From Trichoplax sp. H2 (Eukaryota; Placozoa; Uniplacotomia; Trichoplacea): a stretch of DNA of 64,000 bases. Of the stretch, positions 36,201-47,821 are shown in pieces. A program made the position numbers and the translations under genes. The stretch lies in NCBI GenBank assembly GCA_003344405.1, contig NOWV01000004.1, forward strand, positions 62,001 through 126,000, in the 5' to 3' direction. Positions within the stretch are counted from its first letter, which is position 1. Each line of letters starts with the position of its first letter. The notes beneath the pieces are model-generated. The model was not told the DNA's origin. It was given only the letters and a program-made list of their open reading frames with translations, and ran no database searches.

Positions 36201-38649
36201 ATATAATATGTATTCTAAGTGCTATTACTCCAAGGAAGGTATCCACAGATTGATTAAATTGGGCTAACTGCGGATTATAATAGAATTCCTTCAGTCGCTC
36301 TTCCGTGTAAGGCTGCAACTCTAACCGAGAAATATCACATGAAATTAACGTACTGTAAAACATACAGTATATCATTTTACATTTGCTATTTCGCTACATT
36401 GCTATAACTACGAAATGTACGGTTTAGTCAATAGTCATACAGCTCCTTATACTACCTCATACATACACATGAAAACAGTTATCATATGTTTTTAGACATC
36501 TTTTAATTACTAATTTAAACCATACCTGGTTCCTTAATAGCTTGTAACGTCGGATAAAGCGAGCTGGCAGTAGCTGGCATCATCAACTGTGCATTCTCAG
36601 TATCTGTTAGCTGATGCTGTGTGGAATTCTCCCTTTCTAGAGGGGGAGCAGTTGATGCTCTTTCGCGATGAATTACATCGCGTGCCATAATGTTTTCAGT
36701 AAGGCTTATAGATTTAGTGCTTTCAGGAATACATGGCATTGCCCCAGATTTTTCTTCCTCCATAATCTCCTCATTTATATTATCCTGATCAACTACAGAG
36801 TCTTCTCTTTCTAGTGGAGGAGCAGTTGATGCTCTTTCGCGATGAAGTACATCGGGTGCCTCAACACTTTCATCATGTTGCCTATGTTTGATACTTTCAT
36901 GAACATATGACGCTGCATTTAATGTCTCTTCATGGATAAAATTTTCGTTTCCGTCATCCTTAACAAATGTCTTAGTTTCAATGTTGCTGGAGCCATGACC
37001 TACAGAGCTTACATCTACATCATTCTTATCCTCCTTTAACTTCAAAATAACAGCTTCGTCCTCGGTACTTTGAGGCAGCAAGACATCAGCAGAGCTTACA
37101 TCTACATCATTCTTGTCCTCCTCTAACTTCAAAATAACAGCTTCGTCCTCGGTACTTCGAGGCTGCAAGACATCAGCAGAGCTTACATCTACATCATTCT
37201 TGTCCTCCTCTAACTTCAAAATAACAGCTTCATCCTCGGTACTTCCAGGCTGCAAGACATCAGAAGAGACGTCCAGTTTATTGGAGCTATCAGCTAGTAA
37301 TGGCTTATTTTCTGCTTTAGCTTGCAAAGAGTCCTCTTCCTGAGATACAGTATCTACAGTAACGCTATCATCTCCGTAGTTATTGCATGGCGGACTAGAG
37401 AGTCCTACGTCAGGTATACCCTGGTTTCCAAATGTTTCTGAATTTTCTACTTCATTACAGCTTTTGGAATTTTCATTAACTGCAGTAGCACCAGTTCCAC
37501 TTTGTTCACCGGCGACCAATAAATTGGAAGTCGTGGCCGGCGTATTCTCTAGATAAGGAAAGATGTATTTACTAAGCTTGCACTTACATTGTCGTCATAC
37601 TATTTTTAATAGAAAATCGGTACTATCCTAACTTATCTCAAGTAACTAACTACTCGAAATGACAGATTAGCGAATTCATAGTGCGTAGTGCATATGTACG
37701 TATATTCAAGTAACTCATTTTTGATAATCATTCATTTTTACTAAACGCGTTTGCACCGAAGATGCTGGGGTGACGGCATCATGAATTATTGCATAAAGTG
37801 GTAATGATAGAATTAATACGAGTATGCTCGCGTATCATCTACATGATGAACAAACAGTACAGTAAGTGTAAGAACAATGTTGTAAACCAATGAAGTGGCG
37901 AGATCAATTTACAATCCTATTAATGTACTGAACGATATGGATCTAAGCGTATCTACGTTGTAGTCTATCACTATATCAAGTCCTTTAATTGTACACTACA
38001 CTTGTATAATACAACATAATCAATGATTAGTTGACTGGTTGTAGCGCGCCAACAATATGACATGGAAAGAATGATTACAATGAATAATAGGAATGATACA
38101 GCAGAATATCACTGAAGATTTTTCTTCATTAAGCCAAGCTATTGAAACTATTGAACTGTTCCTATGTCCAAGAAGTTTAAATCGATTTGTCTGTAATTGA
38201 CTGTACGATAGACAGATGCTATACGTGTATGTGTAGACTCTACAGCAAAGCCAGTAGGCCACTTGCAATTTAGCATTACTTTGTCTCCATATCGTATTAC
38301 AAATATATCATTAATAGCATGGTATTTTATCCATTATATAATTAATGAATTAATTAATCATGCCATCAGCACATGCACCGCAATAAGTGCAACATCCAAA
38401 TGCAACGAGACCGACAATATTTGATTTCTCACCATCCTTGCAGTAGACAAGTACTGTACTGTACTCCTCTAACAAGCAATATAACCCAGCGCTGTAATTG
38501 CTATCCTATCTATCATGCAATTATGATAATTATTCCGAACCTTTACAATTTTCAGTTACTAAATTTGTGTCTGGACAATCATTCTTTCTATTCTCTCCGG
38601 CTTTACTCTTCCGTTTTCCTTTCTTCTTTCGCGTTTTTACGGCTTCCAT
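27260..38649 (-). CDS. EPG5: Ectopic P granules protein 5 homologue, autophagy tether (24 exons, 2784 aa)
   Basis: Exons in transcript order: 38541-38649, 36526-37548, 36229-36320, 36056-36148, 35898-35969, 35704-35826, 35055-35602, 34931-34977, 34792-34835, 34611-34725, 34329-34491, 34099-34254, 33853-34019, 33617-33765, 31903-33530, 31693-31820, 31549-31609, 31334-31457, 31107-31248, 30762-31027, 30301-30690, 28036-30143, 27728-27934, 27260-27659. They sum to 2785 codons including TGA, with every phase consistent; human EPG5 has 2579 aa. EPG5 is a large alpha-helical cytosolic protein. It is a Rab7 effector that tethers autophagosomes to late endosomes and lysosomes. The start MEAVKTRKKKGKRKSK matches the basic human N-terminus. 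Exon 2 is an acidic, repeat-bearing, poorly conserved insert. The body matches human throughout (HPILPLIWQKFFSLYL; SSGILGAIGLGKKS near the end). The exon 4 donor is either GC (as listed) or a weak GT three codons later. The gene shares a 1.4 kb divergent 5' region with the patched-domain gene. Several antisense frames inside it (28945-29502, 35392-35631, 37113-37343) are shadows. Confidence 0.93.
37005..37265 (-). repeat. Three tandem 87-base units inside EPG5 exon 2
   Basis: Units starting at 37005, 37092 and 37179 (plus coordinates) are 87 bases each and nearly identical. Each encodes 29 residues containing STEDEAVILKL(E/K)EDKNDVDV. The exact codon multiple keeps the frame. The tract is acidic and probably disordered. 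Confidence 0.9.
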
Positions 38650-40037
38650 AAGGGACGAAATCGCGCTATGGCAGGTGACTTCGACTAGCAACTACTAGGA
38701 AGAAAACTGTTTCCACTTGTAGACTACAAGTTGTAGTACAGTTAGACCTGACAGTACAGTACTGACTCCTCACTGTAAGCTAGACTGACTCAAGTATCAC
38801 TGCAGTATCACCGTCTCAAACGTCTCATTTTCTCTATACGTAAACACTGGTGTCGTAAACAAATCATTCTTTTTACCGTGACGTCATTCTCAATCTGTTT
38901 TTAGCACCTTCGTCAGTGTACAGTACAGTGTACTGTAAACTAGGTACTGTAAATTGAAAACCACGACTGTACACTGTACTGTACAGTACGCACACTGTAC
39001 AGTACAGTATAGTACAACAGAGCTCAATACTGTACAGTACTGTACAGTACAGTACAACAGTGCTCCATACTGTACAGTACAATCTGGTTGTTGATTGGTA
39101 CTGTACTGTACAGTACTGTACGCTTTCGTAGCTAGTACTGTAGACACGACGGTACACTGTACTAGTGAGTGTACACTGTACTGTACATTTTGCAGGACTC
39201 TGCCTGGGACTACAGTACACTGTACTCTACACGTACAGTGCTTTGGAAATGGAAAAGACAGGATTCTACAGTACTACTGTAGTAACTGTACAGTACTGTA
39301 AATCCTTTCTTTTACTTCCTACTGTAGCAGCTTATGTACTGTACTTTAATGAATAATTTCCAAGAAATTAGGCGTCGTATATCAATTTTAATCATGGAAT
39401 CTTGTAATTCCAGATTTACTCTATGGACTGATACAAAATATTTATTGAAAAACCAAAAACTGTTTTTTTAATATCAAAATTCGGGAATGAGTTCTTGTGC
39501 ATACAGTATACGGTCGTGTGGAAAAACTTGACAAATACTGTACTGTACTGTACTGTACACTGTACAGTATATCACTAGAGAGTAGTACAGTATGAGGGTC
39601 TCTACAGTACACTATCTACAGTACTCAATCAATGGCGGTAAACGCGCAGTTGCGCAATAATTCCTATTATAATATAAAACAAGTTTCATATTCATTTATT
39701 TACCCCTGTTGGTACATATTATTTTTGTCATCGCAATTTCAACGCTGGACATTGGACAATTTTGGACATTGGACAATTTTATTCCATTACATAGACAGTA
39801 TATGGACACCTTGAATATACTCCAGTATTAGGCTGTGAAGTGACGAAAAGGTCCGTGTAGCGTCATTTTATTTCACAAACTTCAGCACTGCTAACTTGTT
39901 TATCCTTTTTGAATAATTATAGTGCTCTAAGAAAGTGGATATCTTCTTTGAACTTCTAGTCAAAGTTGGTAAAGCAAGACTCAACTCAACATCGTTAGTG
40001 CGCGAGCAGCGAAAAAGTCCAATTAAACGTATTTACC
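38650..40037. other. Divergent 5'-5' region between EPG5 and the patched-domain gene
   Basis: 1.4 kb with both start codons facing away. It must hold both promoters unless these lie in introns. Most of it is strand-switching repeat (separate entry). A short direct repeat of TGGACATTGGACAATTTT lies near 39746-39782. Confidence 0.6.
38749..39625. repeat. TACTG/CAGTA strand-switching array between EPG5 and the patched-domain gene
   Basis: Dense alternating runs at 38910-39341 and again at 39536-39625, with a repeat-poor stretch between. Perfect palindromes of 12 bases or more recur, for example near 39025-39050 and 39105-39120. Short satellites continue at 38452-38468 in EPG5 intron 1. All six frames here give repeat-derived open frames. 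Confidence 0.88.
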
Positions 40038-43000
40038 ATGTCAAACGGCAGTGATTCAATGTTTACTACCAGTTCAAATCAAACTGGTGATGTTGATAGC
40101 AATGAAAATACGCAAGGCCACGAAAGGAAAAATAAAACTTCATCGCTTTCCTTATTAAAAATTAGCGCTTTAATTGTACATTTACTGGAGACTCTATTTT
40201 ACCGGTAAAAAAAAAAAAAAAATTATTTTACCGTGCATAATAATATTACAGTACCAGTACTGTGAATTTGTTATACTGTACAGTATTGTACAGACAGCAC
40301 TACGCTACGATACGTTACACGCAGAACTACTGTACTGTACTGTACTGTACGTACTCAGTGAGGAAGACTGAGTACCGAAAAAGTAAAAGGGAAAATAAAT
40401 AAAATGTTAATTTTAAGGAACCGCAACCATAGATAGCGTTTTAGGTAGTGAATTCACTAGCCTTGACTTATTCTTAATAATATTAGGATTGGCTTACTCA
40501 TTGGCCGCCATCCTTATCACGTCGTCGTGACATCAATCGTATGCGTTGCTTTTTGTTCTCTTGGTTTCTTACGATTTACTGAAGAAAATAGAATCGAAAA
40601 GTTATGGGTTCCATCTACTGCGGATTCTCTGGTGCATATGGAATGGGTGGATAAGAACTTCCCTTCAAACTATCACATAGAGAGTCTGGTTTGTGTGGCA
40701 AACACCGAATCAACCAATGTTATCAAGATGGAACCTTTGCACCAGGTATATGGACATTACAATACTGTAGTCTACCAATGACTGTGGAAAGTACTTTATA
40801 CTGACTAATTTTACTGATGACTTACTGTACTACTGTACTGTATGTACTGTAAAGTAAATATGTACTGTACATTAGTTCAGTAAGCGCGATTGAATGAATG
40901 AATACCCACACAAAACCATGGCCGTATGCTTTAGAGTACAGCAATAGGCGCATAGAACTGTATTGGAGCATACGTTATCCTTGATATTACTAAAGTTGAT
41001 GATGCTGTTTGCAATTTGTAAATTGTGAAGTAAAAAGTACAAGCACATACAGCACGCATGTACTGTATAACGACCATGGGTTCTACTAGTAATAACAAAT
41101 AAATATATGTAGAGAATAGAATAGCTTCGATACAGTATTAAGTTACATTCAAGGCTGTAAGTTATAAATGCAGCTGTCTACATCAGCAATCAGATGCTAG
41201 AAACTGAAGGCTTTTGCTACTGTAAAAGTTTACATCTAGAGCGTTAAAGTTAATTACTACGGATCACGGCCGTTTTCTAGTCACTACAACTTCCTAAATT
41301 ATATACGATTAAATTCCCAAGATTCTCATATACGAGTACCCCCAGCGTATAATAAATACGAGACTACGATTAATTATAATACGAACATTCAAAGATGAAG
41401 ATCTCTGCAGTCAATTTCAAATGCACAGCATACGGACGTATCAAATATTACAGCATATAATCGATTGTGCTTATTAGTATACGAATATAATTACCGGTAA
41501 TTATATACGCGTATAATCTATAGAATTAACCAAAGAGACATAGCGATCAACTCATGTTGTAACGGAATGTTACTAGAGCGATACTGTATTATATCTAATA
41601 TGACCGTAGCACAGTTGCACGCAGCACTACCATAGCTTAATCATACGTATGCTGTAATTTTAAAAAGTACCACCAGATATTTTTGATTCTGGTAATACGT
41701 ATCTTAAGGTATCATAAATTTACTTTGTATACCTTGTGTATTTAGTTAACACCAAAGTCACCATCTAATATCTGTCCCTTTTTTTAGCATGTTAAATTAT
41801 AGAATACGATAATGATAATCAGCATTTCAAGACTCTTGTGAGACCTGTGTACAAATTTTAGACCTAATGATTTTTATTTATTGTAATCACAGTTTTTATT
41901 AATGCATGAAGCCATTAACAACATTACGGTCAACTCCAACGGCACAGAGTACAAATTTGAAGACTTGTGTTATAAGTAAGTGTTATAAATCTTAATTTTA
42001 AATTATTATAACGATGGTTAATAATGTTTAAATCTTTTAAGATGAACGCTGAGATTAATATTATAATATAATATTTCGATTTAATTTTGTACCGTATAGG
42101 CACTAAGTTAGACCTTGCTATATGTTATCATCTAGCGATAAATAGGAGATCTCTCCATTTTAATATAGTGTACTAAGCGGTATTAACTTTAGTTTATAAA
42201 AGACTCATAGATTTATTAACCAAAGAAGAAGCATCTGTCTTATTCCTCTGCAAGATGCAGGACGTAGTTTGCAAATACTTTCACTTCTATATTCAATAAT
42301 TACTGATTACTCAGAACTTATTTAAAACTTTGTATCCCACGATCAGCATTTAGCTTTAATTGCGAGTGTTAATCGGTCTTAACGATAGTGTAATTACTTA
42401 GAATCTTTATACCTAGTAATGCATTTTAAAAACCTTAAGTGCACTTTTACCAGTAATAATGGACTAAAACAATTGAAGTTCTAATTTTTGTGCAATTAAA
42501 TGAAATAAATTGTTAATTAGGCGCGGAGGCAAATGTTGGGTTGATAGTGTGTTATCCGTATGGAATTTTAACAGTGATATAATAGCTTCCATATCTGATC
42601 ATCAAATTGAATATGATCTCAACAAGTAAGTAATTCCATTTTTTGCCATGTAGTATTTATGATTTGAAGTAATTTTCATACTAGTAAGTGTATTAATTGT
42701 CGATGCAGTCAGCGTATGAATAAATGTTTGCTATTGAATTTCTTAATTTTAAATATTGTTCTGGTTTCTTCCTGGTTCGTTTGATTATAATACATATTCC
42801 AATTACAGGAATAATATGTACATCCCTAAAAAATATATAAAACGCTTACTTGGTAATACAACAGAGCTCGACGGACACATTGAAAGCGCTTCCGCATTTC
42901 TTAGTATTTATCGTATCAAAGATAATTCAATTTTGAAGCGTGGAGCAAAGGTATTCATTACACCGCCAGATTTTCGTGTTACGGATATGTAATGAAAACT

Positions 43001-46000
43001 CATTGCTATTTAAAATGCATGTGTAAACTGTAAATTATATTGTGAGATTTCATTATTCGTGCCACCCATTTGTATTCATTTCGCTTTAGGTTGACGAAAT
43101 TGCTGACGAATGGGAAAGTCGGTTCGTTCAAATTGGTCACCGTACTCACCAGAATATTAGCTGTTCAGTTTACACTACGAAAACGTAAACAACTTTTTTA
43201 AGCGAAATTATTAGTAACTTATATGTTGTTTATCTTCTGTGGTTAAAAACTATAGTTCTAACCTTGGATTTTCTACAATTCTAGCGTAGAAAGTGAAACT
43301 GCTAAGTCTTTTGCGGCGGATTCTGTACTTTTATCTATTGGTTATGTCATAATACTAATATTTGTTAGTTGTGCTTTGGGACGCTTAAATCGGTTAGAAA
43401 ATCGGGTATGTGAATGACAGAGAGAGTATAAATAGTAATTCATGCCTTCGATATTTACGTCATTCTATTGCATGTAAAGTTGTAATTAAGTAGCATGTAC
43501 TGTATTACTTATCATCTAGAATATCGTAGCGGCAATGGGAATGATATGTATTGCTATGGCCTATGCTGCTGCTGTTGGAATATCAAGTTTGTTTGGCTTA
43601 CTGTATGGTCCTTTACATGCAGTTTTACCGTTTCTGCTACTAGGTAATGTTTCTGTACATGATTTTAGCCCATTCAATTTTAAACTTAAATTAAGTATTA
43701 CAATCCATACTACATTGGTTGAAGTGGTCAACGAGTACCAGTGGTAATGTAATCATGTTCGTTGAAATAGACGTACGCATGCATTTAAAAATCGATAGAT
43801 TTGATATATGCGTAATATTCGAAAATGAGAGCGTATAGAGAATCGCTTCTTCAGACCATAGTTTTATACTTAAGTTTTTCCTCTTATCTACGGTAAAATA
43901 CATATGTTGGATCAAATTTAATAGTGTCTATAATATCGTATTTATTTGATGACCTAGTATACTGACTACTACAGTGCTTATCTTGACATAATAATATTCT
44001 TAACCTATTCAAGATTCGGTGGCATAAACATATACAATATATTCACAACACATGCATTCTTTGCTTTCTGGAAAGGTATCGGAGTGGACGATATGTTTGT
44101 AATTGCTACTGCTTGGGACAATTTTAAACACCACGCTGGTGATAGGACGGTAGACATCGCGGAGCATGCTGGTCAATGCTTAAAAAAAGCTGTAAGCATA
44201 ACGTATTATTACCAACTGTAATCTCTAGATGGTAATTAATGGGCTTCGTATCTGTCAATCCAGGGTGTCTCCATAACTGTAACTTCACTAACTGATGTAG
44301 TAGCATTTACGATTGGAGCATCAACAGTTTTGCCTGCCTTATCTTCTTTCTCAATATTCGCCGGAATAGGTAAGTAAAACATGTATTAACTGGTAAATAA
44401 CTAGTACAGTTGATCAATGAATAAATTTTTATCTTCTCTTAACCATTAGGGATTCTTGCTGTTTTTATTCTGCAAATAACATTTTTTACTGCCTGTATCG
44501 TCTTAGACAGCAGAAGGTATTGTTCTACTACATTTTTCTTGTTAATAATAGCAAGCTTTGATTTACTACTAACAGTTAAATTTTCAACAACGTACGCATA
44601 CTCTACAGGAGAAACGCTGGTCGTGACGCTTGCTTGCCATGTCTAAAAGTAAAGAAACATTCAGGCTCAAAGAAAACTGAAAAGTCATGGTCTTCAAAGA
44701 TCTTTGATGGCGGAATTCTAAGATGGTTCTTCGGTAGTAAATTTGCTCCGTTTTTATTAAAAGGACCTAACAAAGTGAGTAGTCGAAATCGTAATCCGAA
44801 TTAAGTCTAGACTTTTTATTAATTAATTTTTACTCATAGTTCTTTGTAGTTCTCATAACGTTGGACTTAGTAGCAGTGAGTATATATGGAAGTATTGAAT
44901 TAAAGGTGTCATTTGATCCTCGGTGGTTTCTGGCTCCAGATTCTTATGGAAAAAAATTTGTTCAGTATCAAGAAAAGGTAGCCACCGGTTTTAATTCAGA
45001 GATCGCCTATGATAAATGAAATAGGGAGCAGTATTGAAAAACTATTTTGTACATACATTTAGTACTTTCCAGATGAAGGAGCTCCATTGTCAGTGTATCT
45101 CGGAAAAATGGACTACTTTACACAACAGCAAGAACTAGCTAATTTGAGCAGTGTTATTAAAAAAGAGAAGTCAATTCAAAATAAAAGCGTTTCCAGCTGG
45201 TTTGATGACTATATTTTATGGATGAAAAGTACTAGCGGAAAGAATGATTTTCTCAACAAAGGTAAATTTCATTGTCATGTTTTGAGTTGTGAGGCTTTCA
45301 CCAAAGTAGTTTACTAATTCCTCGAACACTGACTCACTATCCATGCAATTAATTGTAAGATGGTTACGTAAAGAACAAGACAATATTCTACGAGAAATTG
45401 CACTCCTTTCTCAACACCGTTGGCCGCCATTACTCTCAAGATATCGTTTTCAATGATAGTGATCCGCAAATTATCACGGTCTGATATTCAGCATAATATT
45501 GCACTGTATTTCTCAATTATTAGCTTAAGATGTATCTAAAGTAAAAGCTTATTAATCTATACTATGCTAAAATGGTAACAGTTACTCAACAATTGGATAT
45601 CAATTTAGGCATCCCGTTTCCACGCTGTTCATAAGTTACTGTCTGATACTTCCGAAGAACTGAAAGCTCTTGACAGCATTCGAACGCATGTTAGCGCGGT
45701 TCCATTTAGTCCCAATAGCGCATTTGCTTTCTCCAAATATTATCATCTATGGGAAACTAATAGGGTAAAGTACCGAGGCTTTTTTAAAAGTATTGACTTG
45801 AGTTTCTTCTGAAGATATTTACTAATTTGGTTCAGGTATTAACGATGGAAATGTTCAGAAACATCGGCTTGGCGATAGGATGCGTATTCATTATCACACT
45901 AATCCTTGTTGCTGATTTTCGAACCACGATCTTCGTTATTATTTGTGTCACACTGACTCTTGTAAATATAATAAATTGGTTATTGACTATTATCGGAATT

Positions 46001-47040
46001 CAATAAAAAAACTGTTCTCATTCATTGCAATCCCTTTTTTATAGATTGACATGGGTGGACTTATGTATTTTTGGGAGTTATCAATTAACACTGTAACAAC
46101 GATCGTACTGGTATTAGTTGTTGGTTTATCTGTAGACTACGCAGCCCACATGGCCCATACATTTATGAGGTACCAAGGAACAAGAAAAGGTACGTTATAA
46201 GTTAGCGTCGAATTAATTTACTATCGCTTTACTTTTACTGTAGACTTACTAATCAGATTTGAATTAAAATAGAGAGAGTTTTAGCTACAATGGGAGATAT
46301 GGCCCCGGCCGTATTTAATGGAGGCTTTAGTACTTTTTTGGCATTCATACTACTAGCCGGCTCAACTAATTACGGATTTTTAACCTTCTTTAAAGTTAGT
46401 TACTGTGATATCTATTATATGACACTATAAGTCGCATATATTATTCTGATGCTTCTTAAACTTTTTGTAGATGTTTTTTGGAGTTGTGGTTTTTGGACTA
46501 TTTCATGGTCTTTGTTTCCTGCCAGTACTATTAAGCTGGATAGGAGCTGATAGTTATCCACCACTAGCCGAAGATAGTCCACTAACCATAATGGCATGTG
46601 GATCTTGTAAATGCTGGAGAACATTCTCACGCATTCTAAAAAACTTCTTTTGTAAGAAGAGAGAGACGCAATCAGGAGGTATGGTTGACAACTGTACGCA
46701 AACGTCTTCATGCAAAGTTGAGTGCAGCGACATAAACTTTCAAGATGATCTTTTTATACGTCATAGCCACAACGACATAAAATATGAAAGTTATTCAAGT
46801 GGGGTTGGTAGCTCAGCAAACAGTTCTTTATGTAAAATAGCAACTGACAGTATGGAGGACATGAGAGCCATTTCTACTATAGTATCGCCATCGGAAAAAG
46901 TAGTTATCACTTCACCAAAAATTGCAAGTAATACCTCAACAGCAGCGGTTATTGATTATTTAAATAGTGAATTTAATGTCAAGCATTTTTCTCATAATGA
47001 ACAAAAGAATCTTAAAAATTATAAAGAAACCTCTGTTTAA
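40038..47040 (+). CDS. Patched domain-containing RND-family membrane protein (20 exons, 1041 aa)
   Basis: Exons: 40038-40204, 40487-40745, 41893-41975, 42521-42625, 42809-42950, 43090-43184, 43285-43405, 43520-43643, 44076-44191, 44264-44369, 44450-44516, 44609-44774, 44840-44977, 45063-45261, 45360-45478, 45609-45764, 45836-45961, 46045-46189, 46273-46394, 46471-47040 (1042 codons with TAA, phases consistent). It shows the RND layout: TM1 (IGLLIGRHPYHVVVTSIVC), a first extracellular loop, a sterol-sensing-type TM2-6 block, a second extracellular loop (YFPDEGAPLSVYLG) and TM7-12. Both intramembrane acidic motifs are kept: GIGVDD at residues 366-371 and GLSVD at 790-794. A proton- or sodium-coupled lipid transport role is therefore plausible. 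The last exon adds a cytosolic tail of about 150 residues rich in Ser and Cys. Best family match is PTCHD (PTCHD3/4 or nematode PTR type), not canonical Patched; Dispatched- or NPC1-like proteins are less likely. Intron 2 (1.1 kb) is the longest and holds no visible gene. Confidence 0.86.
40248..40352. repeat. TACTG/CAGTA cluster in intron 1 of the patched-domain gene
   Basis: Four head-to-tail TACTG copies and palindromic segments within the first intron. A further short cluster lies at 40823-40872 in intron 2. An A-rich tract of about 15 A starts just after the exon 1 donor. Confidence 0.7.
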
Positions 47041-47821
47041 AGCAATATTTGAAACTATTCTACATATAATTTGTGTGATCGAATGACCCGAAATAATATC
47101 TGATCTATATAAATTCAGCTTTAAAGTGTACGCATGTCAATCAGTACAGTACTATTAACAGTAAATTATAAAACAAAACTACTATGAAGTAAAAGTGCAC
47201 CAAAATGCCAATGAAAGCCACTTCTAGTCTAAGAAGTATACAATAATTGATATTATAACAGATGCTAAGAATTCATTTACAGACATCAATTGTAATTAAG
47301 AATCTTTAGCTGCTGCATGATTATAATTATTATTACAGTAACGATACAGCTAACAAATTACGGCCAGTAATAGATAATGATTATAATTATGAACTAAAAA
47401 TAAGTTAATTATAATGAAAATCTCATATGTAAATATAAAATATACGAAAGAAAATTATAATTTAGTAATCGATAAATTGCTAATAAATATAGCATGAATG
47501 TACTAACAAAATATGCGTATATGACCAAGTAAGTACGTCTAAAAATATTGCTTTTTAATTCAACACTACCAGTGCTACGTATACGTGTAATCTGTTTCTG
47601 ATCAGTTAGTAACAACAATTTTAATACCTATTCATTACAATAATAAATCAAATTAAATATAATGTTTGGCTTCTTACTGCAAAACATCTCTACCAATACA
47701 GAGTAAAAAAGTAGGTTTATCGAATATACCTTATCATAACGGTGATATTTCTTAAGCAAAGCTGAAATATTTACAATTCATTACGACACTATTAAAATGG
47801 TTTACTTTTTGAAACGGAATT
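47041..47821. other. Convergent 3'-3' gap between the patched-domain gene and TUBGCP6
   Basis: No gene seen. Very AT-rich, with a single palindromic repeat copy near 47144. The frame at 47409-47618 (minus) is unsupported. Confidence 0.5.
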
